Below, piece by piece: positions 42,454 through 55,100 of a stretch of 64,000 bases of DNA. This DNA is from a candidate division Zixibacteria bacterium SM23_81. GTDB taxonomy: Bacteria; SM23-81. Position 1 is the stretch's first letter; each line of letters starts with the position of its first letter. The DNA is taken from the NCBI GenBank assembly GCA_001304015.1, contig LJUY01000009.1, positions 1-64,000 on the forward strand. Direction: 5' to 3'. Below the pieces are notes generated by a model. It was given only the letters and a program-made list of their open reading frames with translations, was not told where the DNA came from and did not search any database. The translations under genes and the position numbers were made by a program.

Positions 42454-43158
42454 CTATTCTAAAATCTCCTCCATAACTTTGCGGTAATCGCTGAAGTCAC
42501 GAAATAGAGCATCCGGTTTCGCTTTCTCTAGCTCCTCATAAGAGATCATCCCGGTGGCTGCCACAACCACCTTGGCTCCAAAATGGCGAGCACAGGAGAT
42601 GTCTGCTGTGGTATCTCCCACGATGATGACCTCCCGTCCGCGAAAGTCTCTGCCGAACTGTTGACCAGCTCTCTGCACGGCTATTCGGGGCAACTGGTTG
42701 CGGTCTGCTGAATCGTCGCCGAAAGCTCCCACGGGGAAATACTGGTTCAGACCCACTGGCTCTAGCTTGAGACGTGCTCCTCGCTGGATATTGCCCGTCA
42801 CCAGGCCCAAAACCGTACCGTTGTGGCTGTGAAGTGCCGCCACCAACTCCATCACCCCCGGATATACCTTGAGCTTATGGGCTCGGGTCATCTCCTCTCT
42901 AAGGTACTCCACGTAGATATCCCAGAACCGTTCCATCCGTTCCTCTATCAGGTTGAGAGCGTAGCCGGCCAAAGTCATCAACTCGATGATGATCTGGGGA
43001 TCTGTCTTGCCGCTAAAGGGAAAGCCCTTGATGGGGCCGGTGGAACCGTAGACTTCCAACAAGCTTCGCCGCATGGCTCTTCTTCCGGCACCACCAGTGT
43101 ACAAGATGGTGCCGTCGATATCGAAGAGAACCAGCTTGGTCCCAACCATCTCCCTCAT
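42454..43158 (-). CDS. HAD-superfamily phosphatase (phosphoglycolate phosphatase-like)
   Basis: Start chosen at the ATG ending at 43158 (CAGGGAG 10 nt upstream); a TTG three codons earlier is less likely. 234 residues with HAD motif I LFDIDGTIL, a helical cap, motif II VTGN in LGLVTGNIQRGA, a Lys-containing segment, and motif IV VGDTTADISCARHFGAK. Small-molecule phosphate-ester hydrolysis is expected; phosphoglycolate or a similar substrate is a guess. Last gene of the minus-strand run, 22 bp after the FAD beta subunit. Confidence 0.8.
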   Translation of the reverse strand: MREMVGTKLVLFDIDGTILYTGGAGRRAMRRSLLEVYGSTGPIKGFPFSGKTDPQIIIELMTLAGYALNLIEERMERFWDIYVEYLREEMTRAHKLKVYPGVMELVAALHSHNGTVLGLVTGNIQRGARLKLEPVGLNQYFPVGAFGDDSADRNQLPRIAVQRAGQQFGRDFRGREVIIVGDTTADISCARHFGAKVVVAATGMISYEELEKAKPDALFRDFSDYRKVMEEILE

Positions 43159-43180
43159 CGTCCACAATCTCCCTGAAAGA

Positions 43181-44323
43181 TCACACCACAGAGAGGTCTC
43201 GACTGATCTCCCCGGTTAGAAATCTGTCCATATGAAGCCGATCGATGGGCAGGTCCAACTCCTCACCGGTGATGAGCTGGGCTAATAAGTCCACCACCTT
43301 GGGAGCCAGCATGAAGCCGTGGCCGCTGAAGCCGTTGATCTGTATAAAACCTTCGACTCCATCCACAGGCCCCAAGATGGGCAGGGCGTCAGGTGTGGTG
43401 TCGTAGAGACCACCCCACTGGCGCACGACCTTCACCCGGTGCAGCGCCGGCATGAGATTGAGGATTTTGCGACTCATGGTCCTCAAAAACTTCATGCTGG
43501 AGGTGATATCGAAACCCGGCCTCTCATCTGGGTCACCGTAGCCCATAAGGATGCCCCCTCTCTTTTCTTGTCGGAAATAGACGCCGTGCTTAAAGGAGAT
43601 CACCATGGTGGTGAAGAAGGGCTCCACCTGTTCGGTGACCATGATCTCATGGCGGGTCGGCACGATGGGCAGCTCCACCCCAACCATCTTGGCGAGGGAC
43701 ACTGAATCCCCACCGGCAGCGTTGACAATCAGAGGCGTCTCGATTTTCCCCCGCGATGTGACCACTGAGGCGATCCGGCCGCCTCTTTTCTCGATGTTCG
43801 TCACCGGAGTGTACAGCTCGATTTGAACTCCCAAGCACTTGGCCGCCTCAGCATATGCCTGGGTCACATAGAAGGGATTGGCCGAGCCGTCGCTGGGACA
43901 GTATGTGGCGCACAAAACACCTTCGGTGTTCAGGTGTGGAGCGATCTCTCGAGCCTCCTTGGGATCGATAAATCGAACATCCAATCCCAGTTTCTGCTGC
44001 ATGGCCACGTTCTTTTTATACTGCTCCACCTCCTGATCCGTATAGGCCAGAATGAGATAGCCTCCCTGCTCGAACTCCGTCTCATATTCGAGCTCTTCGT
44101 CCAGCTGACCAAACAGCCGGACGCTCTCCATGGCCAGTTTTGTGTTCTCCTCGGTGCTCCACTGCTGGCGGATACCACCACCACACCGCCCCGTAGCTCC
44201 GCTGGCCAGATATTCTCGTTCCAACACGACCACATCCTTAAAGCCCCGCTTGGCCAGACAATAAGCCAGGCCACAACCACTTACGCCTCCCCCGATGATC
44301 ACTGCATCAGCTCGTCTCTTCAT
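43181..44323 (-). CDS. FAD-dependent amino-acid dehydrogenase, catalytic beta subunit
   Basis: 380 residues. DAO/SoxB fold: AVIIGGGVSGCGLAYCLAKR (FAD GxGxxG), LASGATGRCGGGIRQQWS, FDITSSMKFLR, and the C-terminal FAD site PDALPILGP, INGFSGHGFMLAPKV. Similar to the catalytic subunit of heteromeric sarcosine oxidase, dye-linked L-proline dehydrogenase, hydroxyproline dehydrogenase and HcnC. Oxidises a secondary or N-methyl amino acid or an imino acid. Its start overlaps the preceding BFD ferredoxin by 17 bp, so the two are coupled. The electron route is probably through the other subunits encoded at 46707-48642. Confidence 0.85.
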   Translation of the reverse strand: MKRRADAVIIGGGVSGCGLAYCLAKRGFKDVVVLEREYLASGATGRCGGGIRQQWSTEENTKLAMESVRLFGQLDEELEYETEFEQGGYLILAYTDQEVEQYKKNVAMQQKLGLDVRFIDPKEAREIAPHLNTEGVLCATYCPSDGSANPFYVTQAYAEAAKCLGVQIELYTPVTNIEKRGGRIASVVTSRGKIETPLIVNAAGGDSVSLAKMVGVELPIVPTRHEIMVTEQVEPFFTTMVISFKHGVYFRQEKRGGILMGYGDPDERPGFDITSSMKFLRTMSRKILNLMPALHRVKVVRQWGGLYDTTPDALPILGPVDGVEGFIQINGFSGHGFMLAPKVVDLLAQLITGEELDLPIDRLHMDRFLTGEISRDLSVV

Positions 44324-44588
44324 GAGGTGTCCCCGCTAAAATGGCCAGCTCTGTAGGGGCGGCTGGTGGACGAGAGGTTGGCAGGGGCACCTGGCTTAGA
44401 GATGTGCCCGTTTTGGCAGCAATGATCTGGGCTATGAGCCGCCCACAAGTTCGTCCCTGACAGGCTCCCATACCACAGCGGAGCATCCGTTTCATTTCCT
44501 CCGTGGTGGTGAAACCCTGCTCGATAGCCTCGACAACCTGCCCATAGGTTACGTCCTCACAACGGCAGATGATGGTGTCCTCCGTCAA
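44307..44588 (-). CDS. BFD-like [2Fe-2S] subunit of the dehydrogenase
   Basis: 93 residues. Cysteines C8 and C10 (ICRCED) and C38, C43, C48 (CGMGACQGRTC) match the bacterioferritin-associated ferredoxin fold that occurs as a small subunit or fused domain in proline, hydroxyproline and opine dehydrogenases. It passes electrons between the flavin subunits. The last ~25 residues are low-complexity Pro/Thr. Followed directly by the FAD beta gene. Confidence 0.85.
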   Translation of the reverse strand: MTEDTIICRCEDVTYGQVVEAIEQGFTTTEEMKRMLRCGMGACQGRTCGRLIAQIIAAKTGTSLSQVPLPTSRPPAAPTELAILAGTPHEETS

Positions 44589-44650
44589 TCCGTCGCCTCC
44601 ATATGCAAGTGAAATAGTTCACAACAGCACGCTTAAAAAAGGACCACTCC

Positions 44651-47190
<2,540 letters not shown>

Positions 47191-47201
<11 letters not shown>

Positions 47202-48642
47202 ATCGGCAGGCCTCCTGGCGCATCATCTCCTTGCCCTTTCGAGCCTTCTCCCCAAAGGGTCCGGTCCGTAACTCCTTAAGCTGGCTCAGAATCTCTTCTT
47301 TCCGCTCGGAAATCGCTTTCTTCCCCAAGCTCTCGGCAGCACAGAGGCCTGCCAACCGACCCTCCAGCATGGCCGTGCTGGCTTCCTCTATGCCCGAGGC
47401 ATCTCCGGCCACGTAAATGCCCTTCACCGTGGTCTCCAGGTTCTCATCGTGCACGGCCACGTGTCCGCCCAGCTCCGGGATGTAGCAAGATTGGCATCCA
47501 GCCTGGAAAAGCAGCTCCGCTGTGGGCGACAGACCCACCGCCAGGCAGATGACATCCACGGCAAGCTCGCGTTGAGTGTTGGGGATGGGTTGCCAGTGGG
47601 AATCTACCTGTGCTACCACAGCACCTTCCACCTTCTCTTGGCCACTGGCCTTCGTGATGGTATGACATGTGTGAATGGGAACACCAGCGCGTCGAATCTT
47701 GGCGGCATGCACGTGATATCCCCCTATATAAGGGGCGGCTTCTATGACCTCGACCACTTCAACGCCGGCCTGAAGCAACTGATAGCTGACGATGAGACCG
47801 ATATTGCCCGCACCCACCATCAGCACTCGGCGGCCGGGTATCAGCCCATAGACGTTCATCAAAGTCTGAACAGCCCCAGCTCCATATACTCCAGGAAGAT
47901 CGCAGTGCTCAAAGGCCAGCATGTTCTCCGAAGCTCCGCTGGCCATGATGATCTTCTGGGCCCGCAGGCCAAAAAGCTCCTGTCTCCGGACGACGCCCAG
48001 AGTTTTGTCAGCGTATAAGCCTATTGCCGTCGCTTCCAGCATGATCTGAGCCCGGGAGTCATCAATTTGCTCCAACAGAAGCGGGACGATATCGATACCA
48101 CGGACCTTAGCGTGTTGTTCCTTAGAACCAAAGAACATGTGGGTTTGCTTGATGAGCTGGCCACCAATGCCGTCATTTTCATCGAAGACAACTGTCTCTG
48201 CTCCCATTCTTGTGGTCTCAACCGCCGCCGAAAGACCGGCAGGCCCGGCCCCTATGATAGCCACCTCAGTCTCCAAGATTTTATCCACGTATTGACCAGG
48301 CCAGGTCCATATCGTAGCCGGATCGTCCTCGGGAAGCTGGCCTTTACCCTTTGGACTGCAGACTTTCATTCCCTCTCGCAGTGGGGTGATACAGATCCTC
48401 ACGTTGGGAACCCCATCAACGGTCATCAGGCAGGAGGAGCACTTGCCGATGGCACAGAAGAAGCCGCGAGGCCGGTGGAGCTGAGGACTTCTCCGATAGG
48501 TGGTCACTCCAGCGGCGTGAAGGGCTGCCGCCACAGTCTCACCCTCATGCCCGTCGAGTTTTTTACCATTAAATGTGAAGGAGATCTTCCTTCCTCGCTT
48601 GAATTGGAGAATGGGATGCTCTGTGAGTCGTATTTCGGCCAT
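47191..48642 (-). CDS. FAD/NAD oxidoreductase with N-terminal [2Fe-2S] domain (alpha subunit)
   Basis: 483 residues. Residues 15-105 are an Fer2_4 domain with Cys63, Cys68, Cys71 and Cys84 (FFCAIGKCSSCLMTVDGV). Residues ~127 onward are a pyridine-nucleotide-disulfide-type fold with AIIGAGPAGLSAAVETTRMG, a second dinucleotide site RVLMVGAGNIGLIVSY, and GIYVAGDASGIEEASTAMLE. This is the HcnA+HcnB or opine/hydroxyproline dehydrogenase alpha layout. It takes electrons from the beta subunit and hands them to the ferredoxins or NAD. It begins 23 bp after the Fe-ADH stop. Confidence 0.85.
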
Positions 48643-48665
48643 TTGAATTGAATTATGTGTGTAAG

Positions 48666-49817
48666 TTAATAACTGTCCCGATAAATCTGAAGCGCCTCTT
48701 CCCAGCTCACCTGACGGATGTTGTTGGCCAGATTGCGGGTATGCTCCATGGTCTGGCGGGCGAACTCTTCCAGGTCTTTTTCCTGAATCCCCAGATCACG
48801 CAGGCGAGTGGGCATCTTGACCTCATCTCGGAGGCGTTCAATGGCATCTATGGCCAACTTCGTCCCCCGGGTAGCATCCCCGCGTTGACCGAGGGCGACG
48901 GCCAAGCGAGCGAACCTCTCTTGGTCCGCACTCCCATTAAAGGCCATTACTTTGGGCATTAACACCCCATTGGACAGTCCGTGGGGGATGCCATACTTGG
49001 TGGTGGGGGCATAACCTACCCCGTGTAACAGGGTCGTCCCTGTCTGAGCAATAACCATTCCGGCCAGCATAGAGGCGTAGAGAACCTTTGTCCGAGCCTC
49101 AATATCGTCGCCATGGGCTACAGCCTGAGGAAGATGCCCATGGATAATCCCCACTGCCTCCAGAGCTAAGATATCACTGGCTGGTTGCGCCTTGGTCGAG
49201 ATGAACCCCTCCACTGCATGGCTGAGGGCGTCGATGCCGGTATTGGCAGTCACGTCTGGAGGCATGCTGATGGTGAGCCGGGGATCGAGCAGGGCAACTC
49301 GAGGGAAGATGTACGGGCTGGCTACGGACTTCTTCATCCCTTTATGCGAGTCCACGAATACGGCATAGGGGGTCACCTCGCTGCCCGTTCCAGCCGTGGT
49401 GGGCACAGCCACCACAGGCAGAACCGGAGAGGTTATCCTTGCGGAACCAAAATAATCTCCCAACGATCCCCCTAATCTGGCCAGAACAGCCATCCCTTTT
49501 GCGGCATCCATGGGGCTGCCACCGCCCAAGCCCACGATGACATCGCAGCCCATCTTCCTGGCTACGCTACTACCCAACTCCACCGTCTCAACAGAGGGAT
49601 TCTCCTCCACTTGATCAAATACCTCCAAGGTCACACCGGCCTTCTTCAGAGAACCCACCACCGTATCCAAAGCGCCACTACGCTTAGAGGATTTCCGTCC
49701 AGTCACCACCAGGGCTCGCCTGCCCAGACGAGAAGTCTCCTGACCCACACGAGTTATACTACCTTCCCCAAAAGAAACCTCGGTGGGCAGAAGAAAATGG
49801 AAGCTGCGCATCTTCAC
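48666..49817 (-). CDS. Iron-containing alcohol dehydrogenase
   Basis: 383 residues of the group III Fe-ADH family: FGEGSITRVGQE, GGGSPMDAAKGMAVLA (NAD(P) site), VPTTAGTGSEVTPYAVF, the metal-binding set around GIDALSHAVEGF, LLHGVGYAPTTKYGIPHG. It reduces an aldehyde or oxidises an alcohol with NAD(P). The position directly upstream of the amino-acid dehydrogenase genes suggests it handles an aldehyde product such as formaldehyde or a semialdehyde. That is inference. 18 bp after the peptidase gene. Confidence 0.88.
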   Translation of the reverse strand: MKMRSFHFLLPTEVSFGEGSITRVGQETSRLGRRALVVTGRKSSKRSGALDTVVGSLKKAGVTLEVFDQVEENPSVETVELGSSVARKMGCDVIVGLGGGSPMDAAKGMAVLARLGGSLGDYFGSARITSPVLPVVAVPTTAGTGSEVTPYAVFVDSHKGMKKSVASPYIFPRVALLDPRLTISMPPDVTANTGIDALSHAVEGFISTKAQPASDILALEAVGIIHGHLPQAVAHGDDIEARTKVLYASMLAGMVIAQTGTTLLHGVGYAPTTKYGIPHGLSNGVLMPKVMAFNGSADQERFARLAVALGQRGDATRGTKLAIDAIERLRDEVKMPTRLRDLGIQEKDLEEFARQTMEHTRNLANNIRQVSWEEALQIYRDSY

Positions 49818-49835
49818 TCCCCTTTAGCTCTGAGT

Positions 49836-51452
49836 CTACTGCCCAAATTCCGCCTTAACGCCCAGGGAACTCTCCTTGGTCAATTCCAAGATCCTCTCCA
49901 TCTCCCGACGGAGCGGCTCGGTGTCCAAACCACCGTAGTCCAGCTCCTGAGCCAGCTCGCCCGCGGACTTCTCGCTACCCTGAGCCCACAGCCGTTTTAA
50001 AAACTGCCCCACTCGAGGATCGGCGAACCAATGGGGACCATACTCTCTCCGAAGGGTCTCTCGCAACTGCGCTTCTAACATCCAAGCCTCCAAGTAGTTG
50101 ACCGAGTAATAATCCTCATTGGCCATGAGGTAACCCATCTCGGCCTCTGGCAAACTCAACGGGGTCAGCCGGGCTTTCTCCCACACGTTCCGATAGGTCC
50201 ACACGGGATCCTGGTCCCCGCTGTGGAGCATCCGCTCAAACAGAAACAGACTGCAATAGTACCTCAACGAGCTGAGCTCCGACAGCAGGGACTGCCGCAG
50301 AAAGGGTTCCACCACCTCTGAGGGCATGCCCAGATCTACCTCCAGGAATTTCTCATCCATGAAGAGATTCTCAAAAAGAAAAGCGTAGGTCTCGGTGACG
50401 CCATAATCTCCCAAATCCTTGAACTCGTATTCTTGGACTTCCACATTAGCATAGTGCTGGGCATGGCCCATCTCGTGAAATAGGCTCTCGTAATCCTCCA
50501 TGCCACCCATCGGCTGCACCAAGACCCTGATGTCGCTGGGAATAGAGATGGTATAACATGCCGGCCTGGGTTCCTTCTCAGGTCGAACCTCTATGTCCAA
50601 ATCTATATTGGGCTGTTGAGATAGATCAATGCCCATGTCCGCCAAAACCATCTGCAAAAGGGGTACCATCCAACTGCTGGGAAAATACTCATCGAACCTA
50701 TGACCTCGAAACAGCCGAGCGCGATCGTAAACTCGAAGGTCATTCAGGGGAATTTCCAGCACAGTATGAGCCGCCTCCGTCAACAACTCCCGATAGATGA
50801 GTTCCGTCTGGTAGAGAAGGTCTTCGCAGATATGGGTCAACTGATCAAAATCGGTGCTGTGTACACGGTCTTGAAACTCATCATAGTCAGTAAACCCGAA
50901 CTGACGACACGTTTCCCTTTGTATTTGCAGCCTCTGACGCAATAGAGGATTGATTTTGGAAATAACTACTTCTCCCCGAGCCCGGTATAGTTTCCGGCGC
51001 CATTCCCGGTCTGAGCTGTTGAACAATTCTCCATATACCTCCCGGAAGGTAACCTGTTGGCCGTCCACATCCAACCACTCCATGGCCTGGATGTCCAGAA
51101 TTTGATCATCCAGCTCCTTGGACCTCTGACCAGCGAATTCCTCCACCAGATATCGGTAGAGATACTCCAGGCGGCGACGTTCCCGGGGATCTTGCTCCTC
51201 TTCCATCTGCTTCTGAACGAACCGGATCAACCTGGGATCGGCAAAAAGATCCTGGTATTCCCCGTAGATCTCTGCCAGGCGCGAGGGTTGGCCATAATTG
51301 TCTGTCTCGTACCAACTGAGGGAAACCTCTTGGTCAAAGGCTTCGGCCCGTATACGGACCTCGTCCAGGTCGTATCGTCTCTGGGCACACGATAGACCTA
51401 GCCCTACTAAAGCAAAACATAGGACTAGATTAAGTCTTCTTCCCAGATTCAT
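49836..51452 (-). CDS. M3-like zinc metallopeptidase, lipoprotein
   Basis: Start at ATG ending 51452 gives a lipoprotein signal (VGLGLSC lipobox); an ATG eight codons upstream is possible. 538 residues, mostly helical, with the zinc motif HEMGH (His326, Glu327, His330) and a downstream Glu in YGVTETYAFLFENLF, as in M3/oligoendopeptidase-F-type gluzincins. Predicted to degrade peptides in the periplasm or at the outer membrane. The N-terminal half (WYETDNYGQPSRLAEIYGEY) is divergent. 10 bp after the PAP2 gene, and downstream of a secreted protease, so peptide use is a plausible theme. Confidence 0.75.
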   Translation of the reverse strand: MNLGRRLNLVLCFALVGLGLSCAQRRYDLDEVRIRAEAFDQEVSLSWYETDNYGQPSRLAEIYGEYQDLFADPRLIRFVQKQMEEEQDPRERRRLEYLYRYLVEEFAGQRSKELDDQILDIQAMEWLDVDGQQVTFREVYGELFNSSDREWRRKLYRARGEVVISKINPLLRQRLQIQRETCRQFGFTDYDEFQDRVHSTDFDQLTHICEDLLYQTELIYRELLTEAAHTVLEIPLNDLRVYDRARLFRGHRFDEYFPSSWMVPLLQMVLADMGIDLSQQPNIDLDIEVRPEKEPRPACYTISIPSDIRVLVQPMGGMEDYESLFHEMGHAQHYANVEVQEYEFKDLGDYGVTETYAFLFENLFMDEKFLEVDLGMPSEVVEPFLRQSLLSELSSLRYYCSLFLFERMLHSGDQDPVWTYRNVWEKARLTPLSLPEAEMGYLMANEDYYSVNYLEAWMLEAQLRETLRREYGPHWFADPRVGQFLKRLWAQGSEKSAGELAQELDYGGLDTEPLRREMERILELTKESSLGVKAEFGQ

Positions 51453-51462
51453 AGGACCTCTT

Positions 51463-52077
51463 TCAAGGTTTTGCATTCTGAAGAGTTCTCGTCTCCCGCC
51501 TTCGCTTTATAGGTCGAGAGACGCCGTATTCACTGATCATCACCACACATAAAGCGCAGATGGCCCCCAGCATAGCACCACCAACGACGTCCAGAGGATA
51601 GTGGACACCTACGTAAACACGGGAGTAGGCCACACCCAGTGGCAAAATAAATAGATACGCGCCCAATTTCTTATGTCTGAGCATCATGAGAGTCCAGATG
51701 GCGAAGTTATTGGTGGCGTGTGAGGAGGGAAAAGAGAGGCGTCCTCCGCAGGGCACCAGCAAGCGCACCCCTTCGAGAACGTGACAGGGCCTCTGGCGGG
51801 AAACCAAGGGCTTGAGCACGTGGCTACTGATCTGATCGCTGAGCACCAGGAGAATTAGAGCCAGCAATACGGTCACCCTGGTTCGCCGTCCACCTAAGAT
51901 GACCGCCGCCAGCGCCGCCAGCGCCAGTGGAACTCGCCACAGCTTGACATCGCTCAACGCTGGCATAATCAGGTCGAAGAAACCATTCTGCGTCTGGAGG
52001 TTGATCATATAAAACCAGATTGTGTCCCAGCAAGAGAGGGTGTCAAAAAACTTCACCAGGGCCAAGAGATATATCAA
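51463..52077 (-). CDS. PAP2-family membrane phosphatase
   Basis: 204 residues from TTG 52077 (GAGGTG just upstream; GTG seven codons on is an alternative). About five or six membrane spans carry the three PAP2 motifs: KPLVSRQRP, FPSSHATN (Ser-Ser-His in place of Ser-Gly-His) and SRVYVGVHYPLDVVGG. Acts on lipid phosphates such as undecaprenyl diphosphate or phosphatidylglycerol phosphate, or on lipid-A-type phosphates, on the periplasmic face. 28 bp after the C25 protease gene. Confidence 0.88.
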   Translation of the reverse strand: MIYLLALVKFFDTLSCWDTIWFYMINLQTQNGFFDLIMPALSDVKLWRVPLALAALAAVILGGRRTRVTVLLALILLVLSDQISSHVLKPLVSRQRPCHVLEGVRLLVPCGGRLSFPSSHATNNFAIWTLMMLRHKKLGAYLFILPLGVAYSRVYVGVHYPLDVVGGAMLGAICALCVVMISEYGVSRPIKRRRETRTLQNAKP

Positions 52078-52105
52078 GGCAACACCTCAGGCAAACAGAC
52101 TCCCT

Positions 52106-55100
52106 CTATCGGAGCAACACCATCTTTGTGGTCTGTCTAAACGACTCGACCACAACACGGCAGAAATAAATGCCGCTTCCCACCGGTTGCCCTTTGTCGT
52201 CTCTGCCATCCCAGATGAGCCGGTATTCGCCAGCATTTAATCTCGCTCTCAACAAGGACCTTACTTTCTGGCCGGAGACGTTGTAGATCTCCACCGTGGT
52301 CATAAGGGGCAGACGATCTCTGTATCCCATGTTACCAGCTGGGATGCTCATCAGAAGGTGTGTGACAGCGTTGAAGGGATTGGGGTAATTCTGGGACAGT
52401 CGAAAAGAGAAAGGCTGAGAAGGAGAGGTGTCCGTTGGATCTTGAGCCCGATCGCTGAGGACAGCGCTGGTGATGCTCACGTCGTCCACATATACGCCCT
52501 CGGCCACTACGGTATCGGCGTCGCTATAGAACCGAAACCGGACCTGCAGGAAGGTCCCCGGCTCGACATGGGGCAGCTCATAGGTGTCCTGAAACCAGTC
52601 ATTGCCTATAAGGGTGCTGTCCAGCGCTCCGCCTGAGCCCAAAAAGTCCAGAACCTCCCAATCCTCGCCGGTGCTGATTTCCACATAGAGGCCATCAGAT
52701 CCGTAGGTTGCCAGGTCGTACCAATGCCAGAAGCTCAGCTTCGTGTTCGGACCCACAACCACTGGCATAGTGGTCAGGGAGCAATCCATGCCGGCTAAGT
52801 AGGAAGGTGTAGTGCCGTCCTGCCCACAATACCAACTGGTAGCTCCGGAGTGAGCCCGTCGGGTGGTGAATTTCCAGTAGGGGCTGGTAGCCCAATGAGA
52901 CCAATAGTAAGAGTCGCTCTCCAGATCATCCGCGAAGCCCACCTGACCGATGGTTAGCAGCAATGTCTGCTGAAATGAGTAGCCGTCGCTGGTGGCCCCG
53001 CTGATCTCCAACAGCGGAAACCGTGGTTCTGGACAATCAGGAGCCACCAGCAACCGAAAGGTGACCTCCCCTGTGGAGTCGGCATCCAGATCCCCCAGCG
53101 CCACCTGAGGTTGAAGCACCGTTAGGTAGGAATCCTGCGTCTCCAGCTCAACGGCCAACTCCCTGGCCTGTTCGCCTCCCGAGTTCGTCAACGTGATGGT
53201 AAGATCCAGCTCCTCCCCCGCCTCAGGCACACCGTCTCCATCCCCCCAATGGCCATCGTCCAGCCGAAAGGATTGATGGGACAAAGACGGTGTGGAAACC
53301 AGGATATCGATCTCGTCGCTCCAATTATGGCCGCCCTGGTCTTCCAATTCCAGCTCAAAACGAAGGGAGTGCCCATTTGGGCAGCCCGCTCCCACGGTGA
53401 AGCAACACACCAGACCTGAGGAAATGATCTCACCGGGAGCTATGTCGCCGAAGGAGATAACCGAGTCCTCGACGGCCAGATAATCGTCTTGCCAACTGAT
53501 GGTGGCCGTTACCTCGCGAGCCATCTCATTGCCCCAGTTTTTCAGATTGATGTCCAGGCCAATGCGCTCCTGGGGACTGACCACGCCATCCCCGTTACCT
53601 GAGATCTCCTGCATGTCGACATGGTGAAGGGTCAAGTGCGGTCCGCTGGAGAAGACTGTTAGGTGGCCCTCGTAGGGCAGAAAATCGGCACAAGTCACGG
53701 TCGTCCATAGGAATTCCGAGGAATCCGGGCAGATGGTGAAACTGGCCTTTCCGTAAAGGTCAGTGGCAGCCCGCCCATAGACGCCGGCATCCCCCATGAG
53801 ACACACCAACGCATCCTTCAGGGCATGGTGACCATCGGAGACGGACACGACCACCAAGCTCGTTTCTGCGGGGATCTGCTGGGGGTGCTCCACCGTGAGG
53901 TGACCAGGAGTTCTGGTCCACAAGGGCATCTCGGGGTCGCCCAAAAGGGTCAGCTGGTACTGGTGCCAACGATAAACGTTTTCCTGCCGAGATCTGGGCA
54001 CGTAGAAGGCCTTGGTCGTGGCTAGCGCTTGACCTGCTTTGGTGATGCCGTCCTGGAAAACGGTTTTGAAGAACTGTTGGTCGAATCGGTCGGAATAACC
54101 GTAAAGGGGATTTCCCGGAGAGCCCCAACCGTAGCGAGAGTTGCCAATGAAAGCCACTCCTCCTCCATTGGGATTGTTCACAAAATGTTCCGCGATGCAG
54201 TCGTGGTCGAAGGCTGCTGGCCAGCAGCCGATGGAGTAAAGTAGGCCCAAGCGACCTCCATTATGTAAGTAATCCATGTCTGAATTTGTGAGGTAACCTG
54301 TTCCCATGCCCATAACTGAGAAATAAGCATGACCGTCGTGATTGATGATGCCCACACCCGCGTTGACGGCCTGTATGAAGGCGTAAACGCTCTCATTGCC
54401 CCAACTCTCATAGAGTTTGGTAACGGGATCGAACTGCGGGGGAAGATAGCGTTCGTCGATGAGCTCTTTGCTCTCGCTGGCGTCCGTGTATGGATTCTGC
54501 CACAGGATTTCCGCAGCAAAGAGGGCCTTCTGCTGATAATCCAGCAGAGCCGGCTTCTCATAGGCCAGCACCTTATCAACGAAATTCTCAGCTTGGGCTA
54601 CGGTGCTTATCGGAGCTCGTCCAACGATCACCTCGGGATAGAGGTCTACCACATCCTCCAGCTCCCCAAACGTATCGTCGCCGTCGGCGTTCCAATCACC
54701 GTCTAGATCAGCATAATAGAGATCGCAAGGAAGATCATTATAGTCGGTCTGTGAATCCATGGCGTAGGCCATTCGATGGGGAATCAGTTGAGTGTCTGCC
54801 GCCAATAGGACCCAGATGGTACCCCAGTTCTGATAGGCATCCAGAATGAATTGCCGAATCCGCTCCTGACGATCAGCGCCTTCGTATTCTCCATCGATCC
54901 AGGTGGTCGATACGACTCGCGCGGGCACCCCCTTCTTGGTCTTCCAGTCGGCTAGAACTTGAAAGGCACCTTGAAATGCCAGGTCAGTGATGATCACATA
55001 TTCGGCCAGCTCCTCCAGATAAACCATCTCTCCATGAGCTTCAGGAATCGGAGCCGCCGGAGAGAGATCTCCAGGGTTCAGGGCCAGTCGGCTGACCGCC